Below, piece after piece: positions 48,072-57,096 of a DNA stretch of 64,000 nucleotides. The notes beneath the pieces were generated by a model, which saw only the letters and a list, made by a program, of their open reading frames with translations, made no database searches and was not told the DNA's origin. Where the stretch lies: contig CAYZWI010000006.1 of assembly GCA_964482205.1 (NCBI GenBank), positions 62,001 to 126,000 on the forward strand, written 5' to 3'. The DNA comes from JAZDGX01 sp964482205. GTDB taxonomy: Bacteria; Eisenbacteria; RBG-16-71-46; CAIMUX01; WJJG01. How positions within the stretch are numbered: the stretch's first letter is position 1; each line of letters opens with the position of its first letter. A program made the position numbers and the translations under genes.

Positions 48072-49619
48072 CTACGGTTTGACGGAGAGATCGGGATCCG
48101 AAGGAATCGCGGGCAGGCTGCCGTCCTCGGGCGAGGAAGCATCGACCATGCGGCGCAGCCGGTCGAGGAGTCCCTGGCGTGAGAGGCGCAGCCGCCGTGC
48201 CGCTTCGCTGCGATTCCCGCCGCACTGCTCCAGCACGAGCGCGATGTACGCGTCCTCGACTTCCCGCAAAGAGAGCGGCTGGCCGCTCTCGCGCGGGCGG
48301 CCCGCGGCGAGCAGCGCCAGGAGCGCAGAAGCCTCTTCGGAGGCGAGAGAGCCTCTGCTCGCCTCGCGAGCTTCGCTTGCTCCCGGAAAAGCGGCGTCCT
48401 CGCGCACCAAGAAGGGCCGCGAGCCGCTCTGTCCCGGCGCGCCGCACCGCCGGATCTCTTCCGGCAGGTGGCGCGCTTCCAGCTCGGGACCTTCCTCGAG
48501 CAGCACGACGCGCTCGATCAGATTGCGCAGCTCGCGCACGTTGCCCGGCCAGGAGTAGGCGCGCAACAGGCGCTCGGCGTCGGGATGAATGCGTTCGAAG
48601 CGCTTGCGCATCTCGCGGCTGAAATCCTCGAGGAAGGTGGCCGCCAGGAGCACGACATCGTCGCCGCGTTCGCGCAATGGAGGAAGCTCGATGGAGACGA
48701 CCTTCAAACGAAAGTAGAGATCGTGACGGAAGCGATCCTCGGCGATCCGTCGATCGAGGCGCGCATTCGTGGCCGCGACCAGGCGGATGTCGACCTCCTG
48801 GTCGACCGACCCTCCCACCCGCTTGAAGGTGCGGTGATCGATGAAGCGCAGCAGCTTGGCCTGCACCCGCGCGGACATCTCGGAGACCTCGTCCAGAAAG
48901 AGCGTCCCTCCGTCGCACAGCTCCACGAGCCCGCGCTTCAGGTGGCTGGCTCCGGTGAAGGCGCCCTTCTCGTGACCGAAGAGCTCGTTCTCGAGCAGCG
49001 CGTCCTGAAAAGTCGAGCAGTTCACTTCCATGAGCGGCGCGCCGCGGCGCGAGGATTCGAAGTGGACCGCGCGCGCGACAAGCTCCTTGCCGGTGCCGCT
49101 CTCGCCCGTCACCAGCACGGTCGCGGTGTCGGAGAGCGCTACCTTGCCGACGAGCTCGCGCACCGCGAGCATCGCCGGGCAGCGGCCGATCATGCGCGCG
49201 TGGGCGTAGCGCGACTGGTCGCGGCGTCGATAGCCCTTCAGCTGGCGGTCGCGCGTATGGCTTTCGGCGGCGCTGCGCACGGCGTGGATCAATTCGGCGA
49301 GATCGTACGGCTTCTTCAGGAAGTCGGCCGCCCCGAGCTTCATCGCCTTCACCGCTTCGGCCGTCTCCCCAAAGGCGGTGACCACGACGACCTTCACGGC
49401 GGGATCGGTCTCGCGCAAGCGAGGCAGGAGATCGAGCCCCGATCCGTCGGGCAGCTTGATGTCGAGGACGACGACGGGGGGCCGATGGGCCTCGAAGTGT
49501 TCTTCGGCTTCCTTGATGGTGGGCGCCGTCAGCACATCGAAGCCCTGGTCGGCGAGCGCGCGCTCCATGCTGCGCCTCACGAGCGGCTCGTCGTCGACCA
49601 CCAGGATCCGGGTGCGCAT
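48072..49619 (-). CDS. NtrC-family sigma-54-dependent response regulator
   Basis: A 515-residue enhancer-binding activator: receiver (1-120, ILVVDDEP, phospho-acceptor D53, KKPYDL), AAA+ domain (about 145-380) with Walker A GESGTGKE (172-179), the sigma-54-contact loop GAFTGA (219-224), TLFLDEVSEM and the RWPGNV-like YSWPGNVRELRN, then a long linker and a Fis-type helix-turn-helix (GGNRSEAARRLRLSRQGLLDRLRR). An intact GAFTGA means it should activate sigma-54 promoters. ATG 49619 is one base past the kinase stop. Target genes are unknown; the receiver and the envelope genes nearby are candidates. Confidence 0.95.
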   Translation of the reverse strand: MRTRILVVDDEPLVRRSMERALADQGFDVLTAPTIKEAEEHFEAHRPPVVVLDIKLPDGSGLDLLPRLRETDPAVKVVVVTAFGETAEAVKAMKLGAADFLKKPYDLAELIHAVRSAAESHTRDRQLKGYRRRDQSRYAHARMIGRCPAMLAVRELVGKVALSDTATVLVTGESGTGKELVARAVHFESSRRGAPLMEVNCSTFQDALLENELFGHEKGAFTGASHLKRGLVELCDGGTLFLDEVSEMSARVQAKLLRFIDHRTFKRVGGSVDQEVDIRLVAATNARLDRRIAEDRFRHDLYFRLKVVSIELPPLRERGDDVVLLAATFLEDFSREMRKRFERIHPDAERLLRAYSWPGNVRELRNLIERVVLLEEGPELEARHLPEEIRRCGAPGQSGSRPFLVREDAAFPGASEAREASRGSLASEEASALLALLAAGRPRESGQPLSLREVEDAYIALVLEQCGGNRSEAARRLRLSRQGLLDRLRRMVDASSPEDGSLPAIPSDPDLSVKP

Positions 49620-49620
49620 C

Positions 49621-50712
49621 TCAGATTGTTCCTTCGGTCTCTTCCGGCACGCGGAAGGAAAGCCGGAAGATGGCCCCGCCCTGCAGGCGGTTGCGGACAT
49701 GGACGCGGCCGCCGTGCTCCTTCACGATCTGCAGCGCGATCGAGAGCCCGAGTCCCGTGCCGTTCGCGCGCGTGGTGAAGAAGGGGTCGTAGATCTTCTC
49801 CATCATCTCTTCGGGAATGCCCGTGCCGGTGTCGGCCACGGCGACCTCGACCGCGCGGCGGCTGCGATAGCGCCGGGTCGAGGTGGTCACGCGCAGCAAG
49901 CCTCCCTCGGGCATCGCGTCGAGCGCATTCAGCACGATGTTCAGGAGCGCCTGCTGAACCGCGTCCTGATCGAGCGGGATCGCCGGCAGCTCCTCCCCGT
50001 ACTCGCTCTTGATCTGCACGCCCGCGTCCTCGGCGCCTTTCCCTACATGGCTCAGGACCTTCTCGACGATGGCGTTGATGTTCGTCTCCTCGAGCTGCGA
50101 GATTTTGGGGCGCGCGAACTGAAGGAGATCGGTGGTGAACTGCTCGATGCGATCGAGCTCCTTGATCGAATCCTCGAGATCCTGCTTGAGCGGCGAATTC
50201 TTCGGGAGCTTCGTCTCCACGAACTGGATCGTTGTGCGAATGCCGGTCAGCGGGTTGCGGATCTCGTGAGCGATCACTGCCGAGAGGTTCCCGATCGAGC
50301 TGAAGCGGTCGATGTTGCGCTGGAATTGCTCCTCGTCCGCCGACTCGGAGGCGTCCTCGAACATGAGGAGCCCGCCTTCGGGGCGCGGGCGGCGGCCCAG
50401 CGGTACCATGCGGCATTCGAGGGTCAGCTCCTTCTCACCCCGCTGCGCGAGAATGAGCGTGGGCGGCAAGGAGCATTCCTTCCACACCGACGCTTCGAGC
50501 CCGTGCGGACCGCTTCCCGCGATGCCGAAGAGATCCGCGGCCGGCGAGCCGGCCACTTCATCTCCGCGCGTCTCGAGAAGGTCCTCGGCGCGCCGGTTGA
50601 GGAAGCGGACCTCGCCCTCGGGACCGACGACGATCAGGCCGAAATCGAGATCGGTCAGGCACAAGCGGGCAAGGTCCGGATCGAGGAGCCTGGTTCCTTC
50701 GGTCTTCGGCAT
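49621..50712 (-). CDS. Soluble PAS-HisKA-HATPase histidine kinase, NtrB-type
   Basis: A 363-residue cytoplasmic kinase without membrane helices: PAS-like domain (about 15-120, LTDLDFGLIVVGPEGEVRFLN), HisKA with phospho-acceptor H149 in AVIAHEIRNPLTGIRT, and HATPase_c with NIVLNALDAMPEGG (N box), VADTGTGIPEEMMEKIYDPFFTTRANGTGLGLSI, too long to quote further. The tight coupling to the NtrC-type gene (one base) makes them cognate. The start is ATG 50712 with GGGGAGGACCG before it. It presumably senses an intracellular signal through the PAS domain. Confidence 0.95.
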   Translation of the reverse strand: MPKTEGTRLLDPDLARLCLTDLDFGLIVVGPEGEVRFLNRRAEDLLETRGDEVAGSPAADLFGIAGSGPHGLEASVWKECSLPPTLILAQRGEKELTLECRMVPLGRRPRPEGGLLMFEDASESADEEQFQRNIDRFSSIGNLSAVIAHEIRNPLTGIRTTIQFVETKLPKNSPLKQDLEDSIKELDRIEQFTTDLLQFARPKISQLEETNINAIVEKVLSHVGKGAEDAGVQIKSEYGEELPAIPLDQDAVQQALLNIVLNALDAMPEGGLLRVTTSTRRYRSRRAVEVAVADTGTGIPEEMMEKIYDPFFTTRANGTGLGLSIALQIVKEHGGRVHVRNRLQGGAIFRLSFRVPEETEGTI

Positions 50713-50721
50713 CGGTCCTCC

Positions 50722-50736
50722 CCGTCCGTCGGACGG
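50722..50736. promoter_or_regulatory. Palindrome just upstream of the kinase start
   Basis: CCGTCCG-T-CGGACGG, a perfect 15-base palindrome (7-base arms and 1 central base) ending 9 bases before the kinase start codon, next to the ribosome site. It could be an operator for autoregulation. Confidence 0.4.
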
Positions 50737-50825
50737 TCTTCGCTCGAGCGCCCGCCGTGCATGCGTCCTGCGATGCGGGCAGCCTCATCCGCCGGCGCTG
50801 CGCCGGGCGCGCACACGCGCACTCG

Positions 50826-51218
50826 TCAATCTTGCTCGGGGCCGAGCGACACGCGCTGCGCGCCTTGTTCGCGGGCGAGATCCATCAAGCGCACGATTCG
50901 TCCCAGTTCCACCGTCGCTTCTCCCCGGATGGTAACCGACTTCTCGCGGCTCTGGGCGAGGCGCGCGGCCAGCATTCCGGGCAACTCCTCTTCGCTTACG
51001 ACCCCGCCGTCCAACCGGACGATTCCATCCGTCCCCACCGCCACGACGATGTCTTTCCCGGGCGGCTCCGAGAGTCCTCGCTCCGTCTCGATCTGCGCGG
51101 TGCGCTCGAGAAAATAGGAAGAGGACAACAGGAAGAACAGCAGCGTCAGAAACACGAGATCCACGAGCGCGATCGATTCGGGAGACTCGAACAGTCGCCG
51201 CCGTCTCGTAATCTGCAT
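50826..51218 (-). CDS. ExbD/TolR family biopolymer transport protein
   Basis: A 130-residue protein with one amino-terminal membrane helix (about 17-37, ALVDLVFLTLLFFLLSSSYF) and a periplasmic domain (about 45-130). The aspartate in ALVDLVF is the conserved ion-pathway residue of ExbD/TolR, so it should couple proton flow to a TonB- or Tol-type machine. ATG 51218 follows CGCAGGTGGGTGCC. The normal ExbB/TolQ partner and TonB are not beside it, which is unusual; they may be elsewhere. It stands between the kinase and a beta-barrel gene. Confidence 0.88.
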   Translation of the reverse strand: MQITRRRRLFESPESIALVDLVFLTLLFFLLSSSYFLERTAQIETERGLSEPPGKDIVVAVGTDGIVRLDGGVVSEEELPGMLAARLAQSREKSVTIRGEATVELGRIVRLMDLAREQGAQRVSLGPEQD

Positions 51219-51385
51219 GGCACCCACCTGCGCAGGCCGATTGACCGCCGCCGCGCGATCGCCTGCGCCCTCCGCGACACGATCATCCGCGCCTGGCGCG
51301 ACGCGACCATCCTCGCCGTACGCTACGCGAGCCTCCGCGCCTTGCGCGGCACGATTCTCCTTTTTGCTCCATGATGCGCCGCTTG

Positions 51386-53152
51386 TCAAGGAACGGACGC
51401 CATCCGGAGCGTCCACTCGAGCCCGAACCAGCGATGCCGGATGCGCTCGCCGGGCCACCATTCGAGATCCTGCGCGAGCAGGTTCTCGGCGACGAGAGCG
51501 AACGAGTGCGCGCCGAAGTCGCGGCCCGCGCGCGCGCCGAGCGCGCTGTAGGCGGGCAAGCGCGCGCCCGAGGACGAGGCGTACGCTCCCGCCCGGCGCT
51601 CGAAATCGATCGCCGCCTGCCAGGGGCCCGCCCTCCAACCGAGCGCGGCGCGCAAGAGATGCCGGGGCACGACGAGCAGACGCTGCGCGGTACCGCGCTC
51701 CTCGTCGGATTGCCAGCGGTAATCGAGACGCGTGAAGAAGCCTGCGCCCAGCGAGCGCTGCCCCTCAATCGCGAAGCGCGCGAGCGTGCGCGTCTCGCCG
51801 CTCGCCGTCGCGACGACCGCACTCCCCGGCGCGCCGTCGACCATCCAATGGAAGGGCCCGCGCACGCGGGCGAGCTCGAGCGAGGCCCGCGCCCATCCGC
51901 GCTCCATCTCCCAGTGCGCCTGTCCCGCGAGACGCGGCCACGCGCGCTGGGCCGGAAGCCGCGGCACCAGCGGTTCCTCGCGATGCGGAAGCGGGAGCAA
52001 CGGGGACGGTCCCAGGAGCCCGGGATCTCCCAGGGGCTCGTCCGCGCCCCACCATTCGTCGGCGTAGCGGATGGAAGGCGCGACCTCGAAGGCGAGCACG
52101 AGCCCGCGGACGAAGGCGCGCGAACGCCACGCCAGCCACGGGCCGATCACACCGCGTCCGCCTTCCCGTCCCCCCGCCAGGCCGACGAACATGCGAGCTT
52201 GCCCGCGCGGCACGCTCCAGCCCGCGTGACCGCGCAAGCGCGCCAGCGTTTGCCCGCCGATCGAATCGAACCGGTGGACGACGCCCGCATCGGCTGCGAT
52301 CTCGGGTCTCGAGCCCGCTTCGAGCACTCCGGGATGCGGCGCGGGAAGCAGGCGCAGGTCGTACGGCGGCGTGTTGGGCGAGAAGGAGACATCCAGCGCC
52401 CGAAAGCCGGCGCTGCGGTTGCGGTACTCGCTTCCGTCCACGCGTGCGCGCGCCTCGAGCCCTCCGCGCGAATCGCCGAAGGAAAGCGCGCGCTGCCAGC
52501 GTGCGCCCAAGCGGAAGCGGCGCGTCTCGCTCGAGAAGGGAGGAGAAATGAAGATGGTGCTGTCGCGATCGGAGTCGCGCAATTCCCCCTGGAGCCGGAC
52601 CGCCGAGCGCGGATCGGCCGCCCGGTCGGCGCGGGCGAATCCGATGTCCAAACCGAAATGCGAGCGGCCATCGAAACGATGGCGCCAATCGGTGAAGCCG
52701 CCCCAGAGCGTGCCCTTGCGGGAGGTGGCCCACGCGGCGGAGAACTCGCGCGAAGCGCCGTCGCTCAAGCGCGCGCGCACCAGGCCGGCATCGCGCGCGC
52801 CGAAGGAAACGGGAGGCAAGGTGGCTTCGAAAGAAAGCGCGCGGGCGTCATAGGCGCTCGGGCCCGGCCGGGCGAGAACCGCTTCGCGCATCCCCGCGTC
52901 CATGGGAGCGGGCATCGCGCCCGGCTGCTCGGCGTCGAGGATGTCGGGCAACGGAAACGCGCGCAGCGGCGCCTGTACGGCGGACATGGAGTCGGGAGCA
53001 TTCGAGAGCGTGTCCGAAGGCACTTGCGCCGGGGGCTCCGCCGGCGTCTGCGCGCCGGCGAAGAGCGCGCAGAGAAACGCGCCCGCGGCCAGCAGCAACG
53101 CCCGCAGCGGCGGAACGAAGGGCCGGGATCGCGCCTGGCAGAACGCGCTCAT
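51386..53152 (-). CDS. Outer-membrane beta-barrel, TonB-receptor-like
   Basis: A 588-residue exported protein. A signal peptide (about 15-35, LRALLLAAGAFLCALFAGA) is followed by about 90 residues of Pro/Ala-rich linker and then alternating beta-strand sequence to the end. The carboxy end, ENLLAQDLEWWPGERI...FGLEWTLRM, resembles the last strands of TonB-dependent receptors. A plug domain with a TonB box is not evident, so it may be a barrel-only porin-like protein. The ATG at 53152 overlaps the stop of the TPR gene (ATGA), so the two are coupled. Ligand unknown. Confidence 0.7.
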   Translation of the reverse strand: MSAFCQARSRPFVPPLRALLLAAGAFLCALFAGAQTPAEPPAQVPSDTLSNAPDSMSAVQAPLRAFPLPDILDAEQPGAMPAPMDAGMREAVLARPGPSAYDARALSFEATLPPVSFGARDAGLVRARLSDGASREFSAAWATSRKGTLWGGFTDWRHRFDGRSHFGLDIGFARADRAADPRSAVRLQGELRDSDRDSTIFISPPFSSETRRFRLGARWQRALSFGDSRGGLEARARVDGSEYRNRSAGFRALDVSFSPNTPPYDLRLLPAPHPGVLEAGSRPEIAADAGVVHRFDSIGGQTLARLRGHAGWSVPRGQARMFVGLAGGREGGRGVIGPWLAWRSRAFVRGLVLAFEVAPSIRYADEWWGADEPLGDPGLLGPSPLLPLPHREEPLVPRLPAQRAWPRLAGQAHWEMERGWARASLELARVRGPFHWMVDGAPGSAVVATASGETRTLARFAIEGQRSLGAGFFTRLDYRWQSDEERGTAQRLLVVPRHLLRAALGWRAGPWQAAIDFERRAGAYASSSGARLPAYSALGARAGRDFGAHSFALVAENLLAQDLEWWPGERIRHRWFGLEWTLRMASVP

Positions 53153-56100
53153 CGCAAGCCTCCGGAATCGCTCGCCGCCGAGGCGAGACGCGCGATTCTC
53201 TGGAGCGCCTCGGCGACCACGGGCTTCGCTTCGGAGTCGCGTAGAGCGGCCACGCGCTCGTATTGCGCGCGGGCATCGCCCGAGCGCGAGAGCGCCTCGT
53301 AGCAGTCGCCGAGCCTCATTCGCGCGGCGGCCTGTTCGAGCGCCGTGCCCTCGCCCTTGGCGAGAGAGCGCTCGAGCCAGGCGGCGGCGATGCCGGGCGA
53401 TCCCATCCGCATGGCCGACTCTCCCGCCCAATAGGCGGGCCGCTTGGAAAGCGGGGAGAGACCGAGGCTGTCGGCCGCAGCGAAGGCTCTCCACGCGGAG
53501 CGCCATTCCTGCCGGTCGAACGCCGCACGGCCGAGATGCAGGCTGCCCGCCGCCCGCAGGGAATCCGCGACTTCCGCTCCCGGCTGGGCCACTTGCTCCC
53601 ATTCGTTTCGCGCCGCCCTCTTTTCGCCCAGCGCGTCGTAGGCGCGCGCGAGGAGCGCGTGGTTCTCGGCCGCCTGGGAAGGAGCGAGCGCCAGGCCCGC
53701 GCGACGCTCCAGCACGGAGAGCGCGCGACGAGGATCGCCGAGCGCGAGGTACGAGGCGCCCGCCCGCGCCAATGCATCCGCCGCGCGCTCGCCGCTTCCC
53801 TGCAACCCGATCTCCGCGAACTGCCCGGCCGCTTCCAGCGTCCGCCCCTGCCCCTCGATCGCGCGCGCGAGGCCGAAGCGCGCTTCCGTGGCGCTCTGCG
53901 CATCGCCGCCGGCGAGCTTCAGGGCCTGCTCGTAGACGCGGGCGGCATCCTCAAAGCGCTTCGCCGCGAGGAGCTCCTCTCCCAGCAGGCAGTGCAGCCG
54001 CCCGCGCTGCAGTCGGGCGGGATCCGCGCGGCCGAGCGCTTCCAGCGCGCCTTTGGAGAGCTCCCAGTCGCCGCTCTCGATGCCGCAGGCGAAGAGCGCC
54101 GCTTGCGCCGCCGCGCGAACGCGATCGCCGCTTTCGGGATCGTCGATCACCCGGCGATACCATTCCGCCGCCTCCGCGCGCCTGCCCAGGCGGAAGGCTG
54201 TTTCGCCCGCCTCCCAGGAGGCGCGCACCCGCAGGGTGTCGGTGGCTGCCGGATCCTTGGCGACCGTGGAGAAGCGCTCGAGAGCGCCCGCTTCGTCTCC
54301 GCTCTGCTGCAAGGCGAGTGCTTCGCCCAGGAGCGCGCGCGCCCGCACGCGGGGAAGGACCGATTGCTCGCGAATCCGCGCGAATTCCGAGCGAGCGGCG
54401 GAGTAGTCTTCCAGTTTCAGCAGCGCCCAGGCCTCATCGAGGGTGCTTTCCTCGCCGGTCCCTTGCCCCACGCTCCGAATCGCACGCTGAGCGGCGGAGC
54501 GCACCCGCGCCGCTTCTTCCTTTCTGCCCAGCCTGGCGAGACAGTCCGCTCGCGCGAAACCGATGTCGGCGGCGAGATCGCAGCGCCCGCACAAGATCGC
54601 GGCGCGTTCGAGGGCCGCGAGCGCTTCCGCATAGCGCCCGTCCTCTTGAAAGCAGAGGCCGATGCGATAGGCGCAGCGCAGGGCATCCGCCCCGAGTTGC
54701 TCCGCGCGTCCGTATTGACGGCGCGCCTCCTCGAGCCTTCCCAATCGAAGGAAGGCCTCCCCTCGCCAGAAGTGATACTCGCTCGCCCGCGCGGTGCCGG
54801 GGAACTTCAAGGTGAGATCGCCAAGGATGCGGGCAGCCGCGCCCCAACGCCCGGTCGCGAGCGATGCGATCGCCTGGCGGCGGAGCAACGGCTCGGGCGG
54901 ATCGGCCTGCAAGCTCGCCGCGCGGCCGTACGACTCGAGCGCGGCCTTGGCGTTTCCCAGGCGGTAGTTCGCATCGCCGCGAAGCGTCCACGCCGCTCGC
55001 CCGAGAGAGTCCGCGCGAGCCTTGAAGCCATCGAGATCCTCGAGCGTTTGCGGGTAGCGCTGCATGCGGAAGTGAACCAGGGCGAGCGCGTAGATCCACC
55101 GATCGTGCAGCGGATCGGTCTCGGGCAGGGAGGCCTTCGAAGAAAGCCGTTGCTCGGCCTGCTCCAACTCTCCTGCCTGAAGGTGCGCGAGCGCGGAGCC
55201 ATAGCGCGCGAAGGGGGCATCGACGCCGGGCTCTTTCTCGATCGAGTCGTAGAGCTCGACCGCGCGCTCGGTCTCACCCGCCGCGAGGGCCATCCAGGCC
55301 CGCGTCGCGATCGCTTCCCGCCGCAGGGGCGCATCCAGGTTGGCGGCCGGCTGGCTCGCAAGGCCCAGCTTCTCCTCGGCGCAGGCAAGATCGTCGAGCT
55401 CGAAGCAGGCCTTTCCATGGAGGAAGTTCCGCAGCGGCGTCTCGCCTCCCTGGGCGGGCCGCTCCTGGAAGAGAGCAACGACGCTGTCCCAGGCGCCTTC
55501 GGCGAAATGGCTCTCCGCGATTCGCAGCACCAGGCTGTCGGCCTCACCGGGCCCCACCGCCTCGATCAACCCTTGCCGCAGGAAGCGGCGTGCCTCCTGC
55601 GGCCGCCCGTTCCGGGCCTCGATCGCCGCGACCCACTCCAAAGCGGCAAGACGCGCCTCGCGGGCCCGCGCCCCATTCCTGCCCGCGCGCGCCCGGAGAA
55701 GCTCGGGAGAGGAAGCGGTCGCCGCCAGGACCGCAGCCGCTCGCTCCTCATCGCCCGCGCGCAGCAAGGCCGCCGCCTCCCAGAAACCGATCTTCCACGC
55801 GTCCCCCTCTCCCGCTTTCTGCTCGGCGGCCGCCGCGAACGCTTCGGCCGCGCTCGCCCCTTCGCCGCGCTCGAGCAGCGCCGCGCCGAGCACGAGCGAT
55901 GCCGAAGCGCGGTCGCGAGCGAGGAGCGCATGTTCGGAGAGATCGACGAGCAGACCTTCTCCCGCGGCGGGGGCTCCTTCTTCCACCCACGCTGCGCCCA
56001 GCGCGGTGAGCGCGCGATCCTCTCCTGGAACGAGCGCTCCATCCTCGGCCGGGTTGCGCGCGAGGGAGGGAGGCGCGACGAGCGGCCAGGCGGTCCAGAT

Positions 56101-56355
56101 CCAAGGCTCGCCGGGAATCGGAAGCGGCGGATGGATCTCGCGCGCGGGCAGCGGAAGCTCGGGCATTCGCGCCGGATGCGCGGGAGCCGCCGCGCATGCG
56201 ATCAGGGCGCACGCCGTCGCGATCACGCGCACGATCTCAGGGAGGCGAGCCGCGCCCGCGAAAAGCGGGCGGGCCAATGCTTCTCTCGCGCCCGCGCCGC
56301 GCGCCGATGTCGGGTCGATGGGACTCATGGATTCCATTCGCCGCATGATTGGCAT
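53149..56355 (-). CDS. Large exported TPR-repeat protein
   Basis: A roughly 1,068-residue protein. A hydrophobic stretch (about 42-65, VRVIATACALIACAAAPA) is a signal or anchor. Residues about 110-1060 are mostly TPR/SEL1-like helical pairs, for example the EYHFWRGEAFLRLGRLEEA and YRIGLCFQEDGRYAEAL units; more than 20 can be counted. Such scaffolds hold multi-protein envelope complexes. Several ATGs cluster at 56355, 56346, 56337 and 56328 with no strong ribosome site, so the start is uncertain. Stop overlaps the barrel gene. It has no recognised enzyme domain. Confidence 0.8.
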   Translation of the reverse strand: MPIMRRMESMSPIDPTSARGAGAREALARPLFAGAARLPEIVRVIATACALIACAAAPAHPARMPELPLPAREIHPPLPIPGEPWIWTAWPLVAPPSLARNPAEDGALVPGEDRALTALGAAWVEEGAPAAGEGLLVDLSEHALLARDRASASLVLGAALLERGEGASAAEAFAAAAEQKAGEGDAWKIGFWEAAALLRAGDEERAAAVLAATASSPELLRARAGRNGARAREARLAALEWVAAIEARNGRPQEARRFLRQGLIEAVGPGEADSLVLRIAESHFAEGAWDSVVALFQERPAQGGETPLRNFLHGKACFELDDLACAEEKLGLASQPAANLDAPLRREAIATRAWMALAAGETERAVELYDSIEKEPGVDAPFARYGSALAHLQAGELEQAEQRLSSKASLPETDPLHDRWIYALALVHFRMQRYPQTLEDLDGFKARADSLGRAAWTLRGDANYRLGNAKAALESYGRAASLQADPPEPLLRRQAIASLATGRWGAAARILGDLTLKFPGTARASEYHFWRGEAFLRLGRLEEARRQYGRAEQLGADALRCAYRIGLCFQEDGRYAEALAALERAAILCGRCDLAADIGFARADCLARLGRKEEAARVRSAAQRAIRSVGQGTGEESTLDEAWALLKLEDYSAARSEFARIREQSVLPRVRARALLGEALALQQSGDEAGALERFSTVAKDPAATDTLRVRASWEAGETAFRLGRRAEAAEWYRRVIDDPESGDRVRAAAQAALFACGIESGDWELSKGALEALGRADPARLQRGRLHCLLGEELLAAKRFEDAARVYEQALKLAGGDAQSATEARFGLARAIEGQGRTLEAAGQFAEIGLQGSGERAADALARAGASYLALGDPRRALSVLERRAGLALAPSQAAENHALLARAYDALGEKRAARNEWEQVAQPGAEVADSLRAAGSLHLGRAAFDRQEWRSAWRAFAAADSLGLSPLSKRPAYWAGESAMRMGSPGIAAAWLERSLAKGEGTALEQAAARMRLGDCYEALSRSGDARAQYERVAALRDSEAKPVVAEALQRIARLASAASDSGGLR

Positions 56356-56469
56356 GCCGTCCGATGCGCGCGCGGCATTCGCGATGCGCGCACCGATCAG
56401 CGCAGGGTGGCACAAGTTCCGTGTCGAGGAAAGAGGAAGCGTGTCGCGGCGAGTGAGGACGAGCCGGCC

Positions 56470-56498
56470 TTGCCCCGGAAGCTGCGATCCCCTAGCCT
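56470..56498 (+). promoter_or_regulatory. Weak promoter-like pair before the HIT gene
   Basis: TTGCCC (56470-56475), 17-base spacer, TAGCCT (56493-56498), 70 bases before the start codon. Both hexamers deviate from consensus. Confidence 0.3.
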
Positions 56499-56567
56499 GG
56501 ATTCCAATGCGCCCGCGCATGGGCGCGCGACGATCGCAAGCGTCGAGCGAGAACGCATGGGGGTCGC

Positions 56568-57068
56568 ATGAAGATCCTGACCACTCCCTGGCGGATGGAT
56601 TACATCGAGCACACCGGCAGAGGCGACGGGTGCATCTTCTGCGATCTTCTCGCGAGCGGCGCGCCCGACGAGGAGATCTATGTCCTCCGCCGGAAGCCGC
56701 GTTCCTTTCTCGTGCTGAACATCTACCCCTACACACCCGGCCATCTGCTCGCCGTGCCGGTAAGGCACACCGCATCCGTGGGAGACCTGGAGCCGGAAGA
56801 GCTCGTCGAGTTGTTCGAGCTCTGCCAGACTGGGGAGAAGCTCATCCGGCGCGCGCTCGGCTGCCGTTCGATCCACACCGGCGCGAATCTCGGGAGAGCG
56901 GCGGGCGCGGGAGTGCCGGACCACCTCCACTTCCACATCGTCGCGTGGCCCGAAGGGGAACTGTGGAAACGCTGGGAAAGCGCGGCCACATTGCCGGAAG
57001 CGTTGGCGAAGACCTATCACCGCCTCGCGCGCCAACTGGCCGAAGCCGAGGCGGCCGGCGAAGAGTAG
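56568..57068 (+). CDS. HIT family hydrolase, Ap4A phosphorylase/hydrolase-like
   Basis: A 166-residue nucleotide hydrolase or transferase. Its zinc-type CIFCDLL (about 22-28), the YPYTPGHLLAVPVRH block, the NLGRAAGAGVPDHLHFHIV segment with the histidine triad H-L-H-F-H, and the WRY-like end place it in the Ap4A-type HIT branch. ATG 56568 follows GGGGGTCGC. Divergent from the TPR gene and converging with the beta-CASP gene (28-base gap). Confidence 0.92.
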   Translation: MKILTTPWRMDYIEHTGRGDGCIFCDLLASGAPDEEIYVLRRKPRSFLVLNIYPYTPGHLLAVPVRHTASVGDLEPEELVELFELCQTGEKLIRRALGCRSIHTGANLGRAAGAGVPDHLHFHIVAWPEGELWKRWESAATLPEALAKTYHRLARQLAEAEAAGEE

Positions 57069-57096
57069 CTACCCGCTCCGGCGCCTGCTCCTTCCT

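Noticed and set aside
51219..51385. A small gene between the ExbD gene and the barrel
   Set aside because: A GTG after AAGGAG on the minus strand runs into a stop within 10 codons; no other frame is credible.
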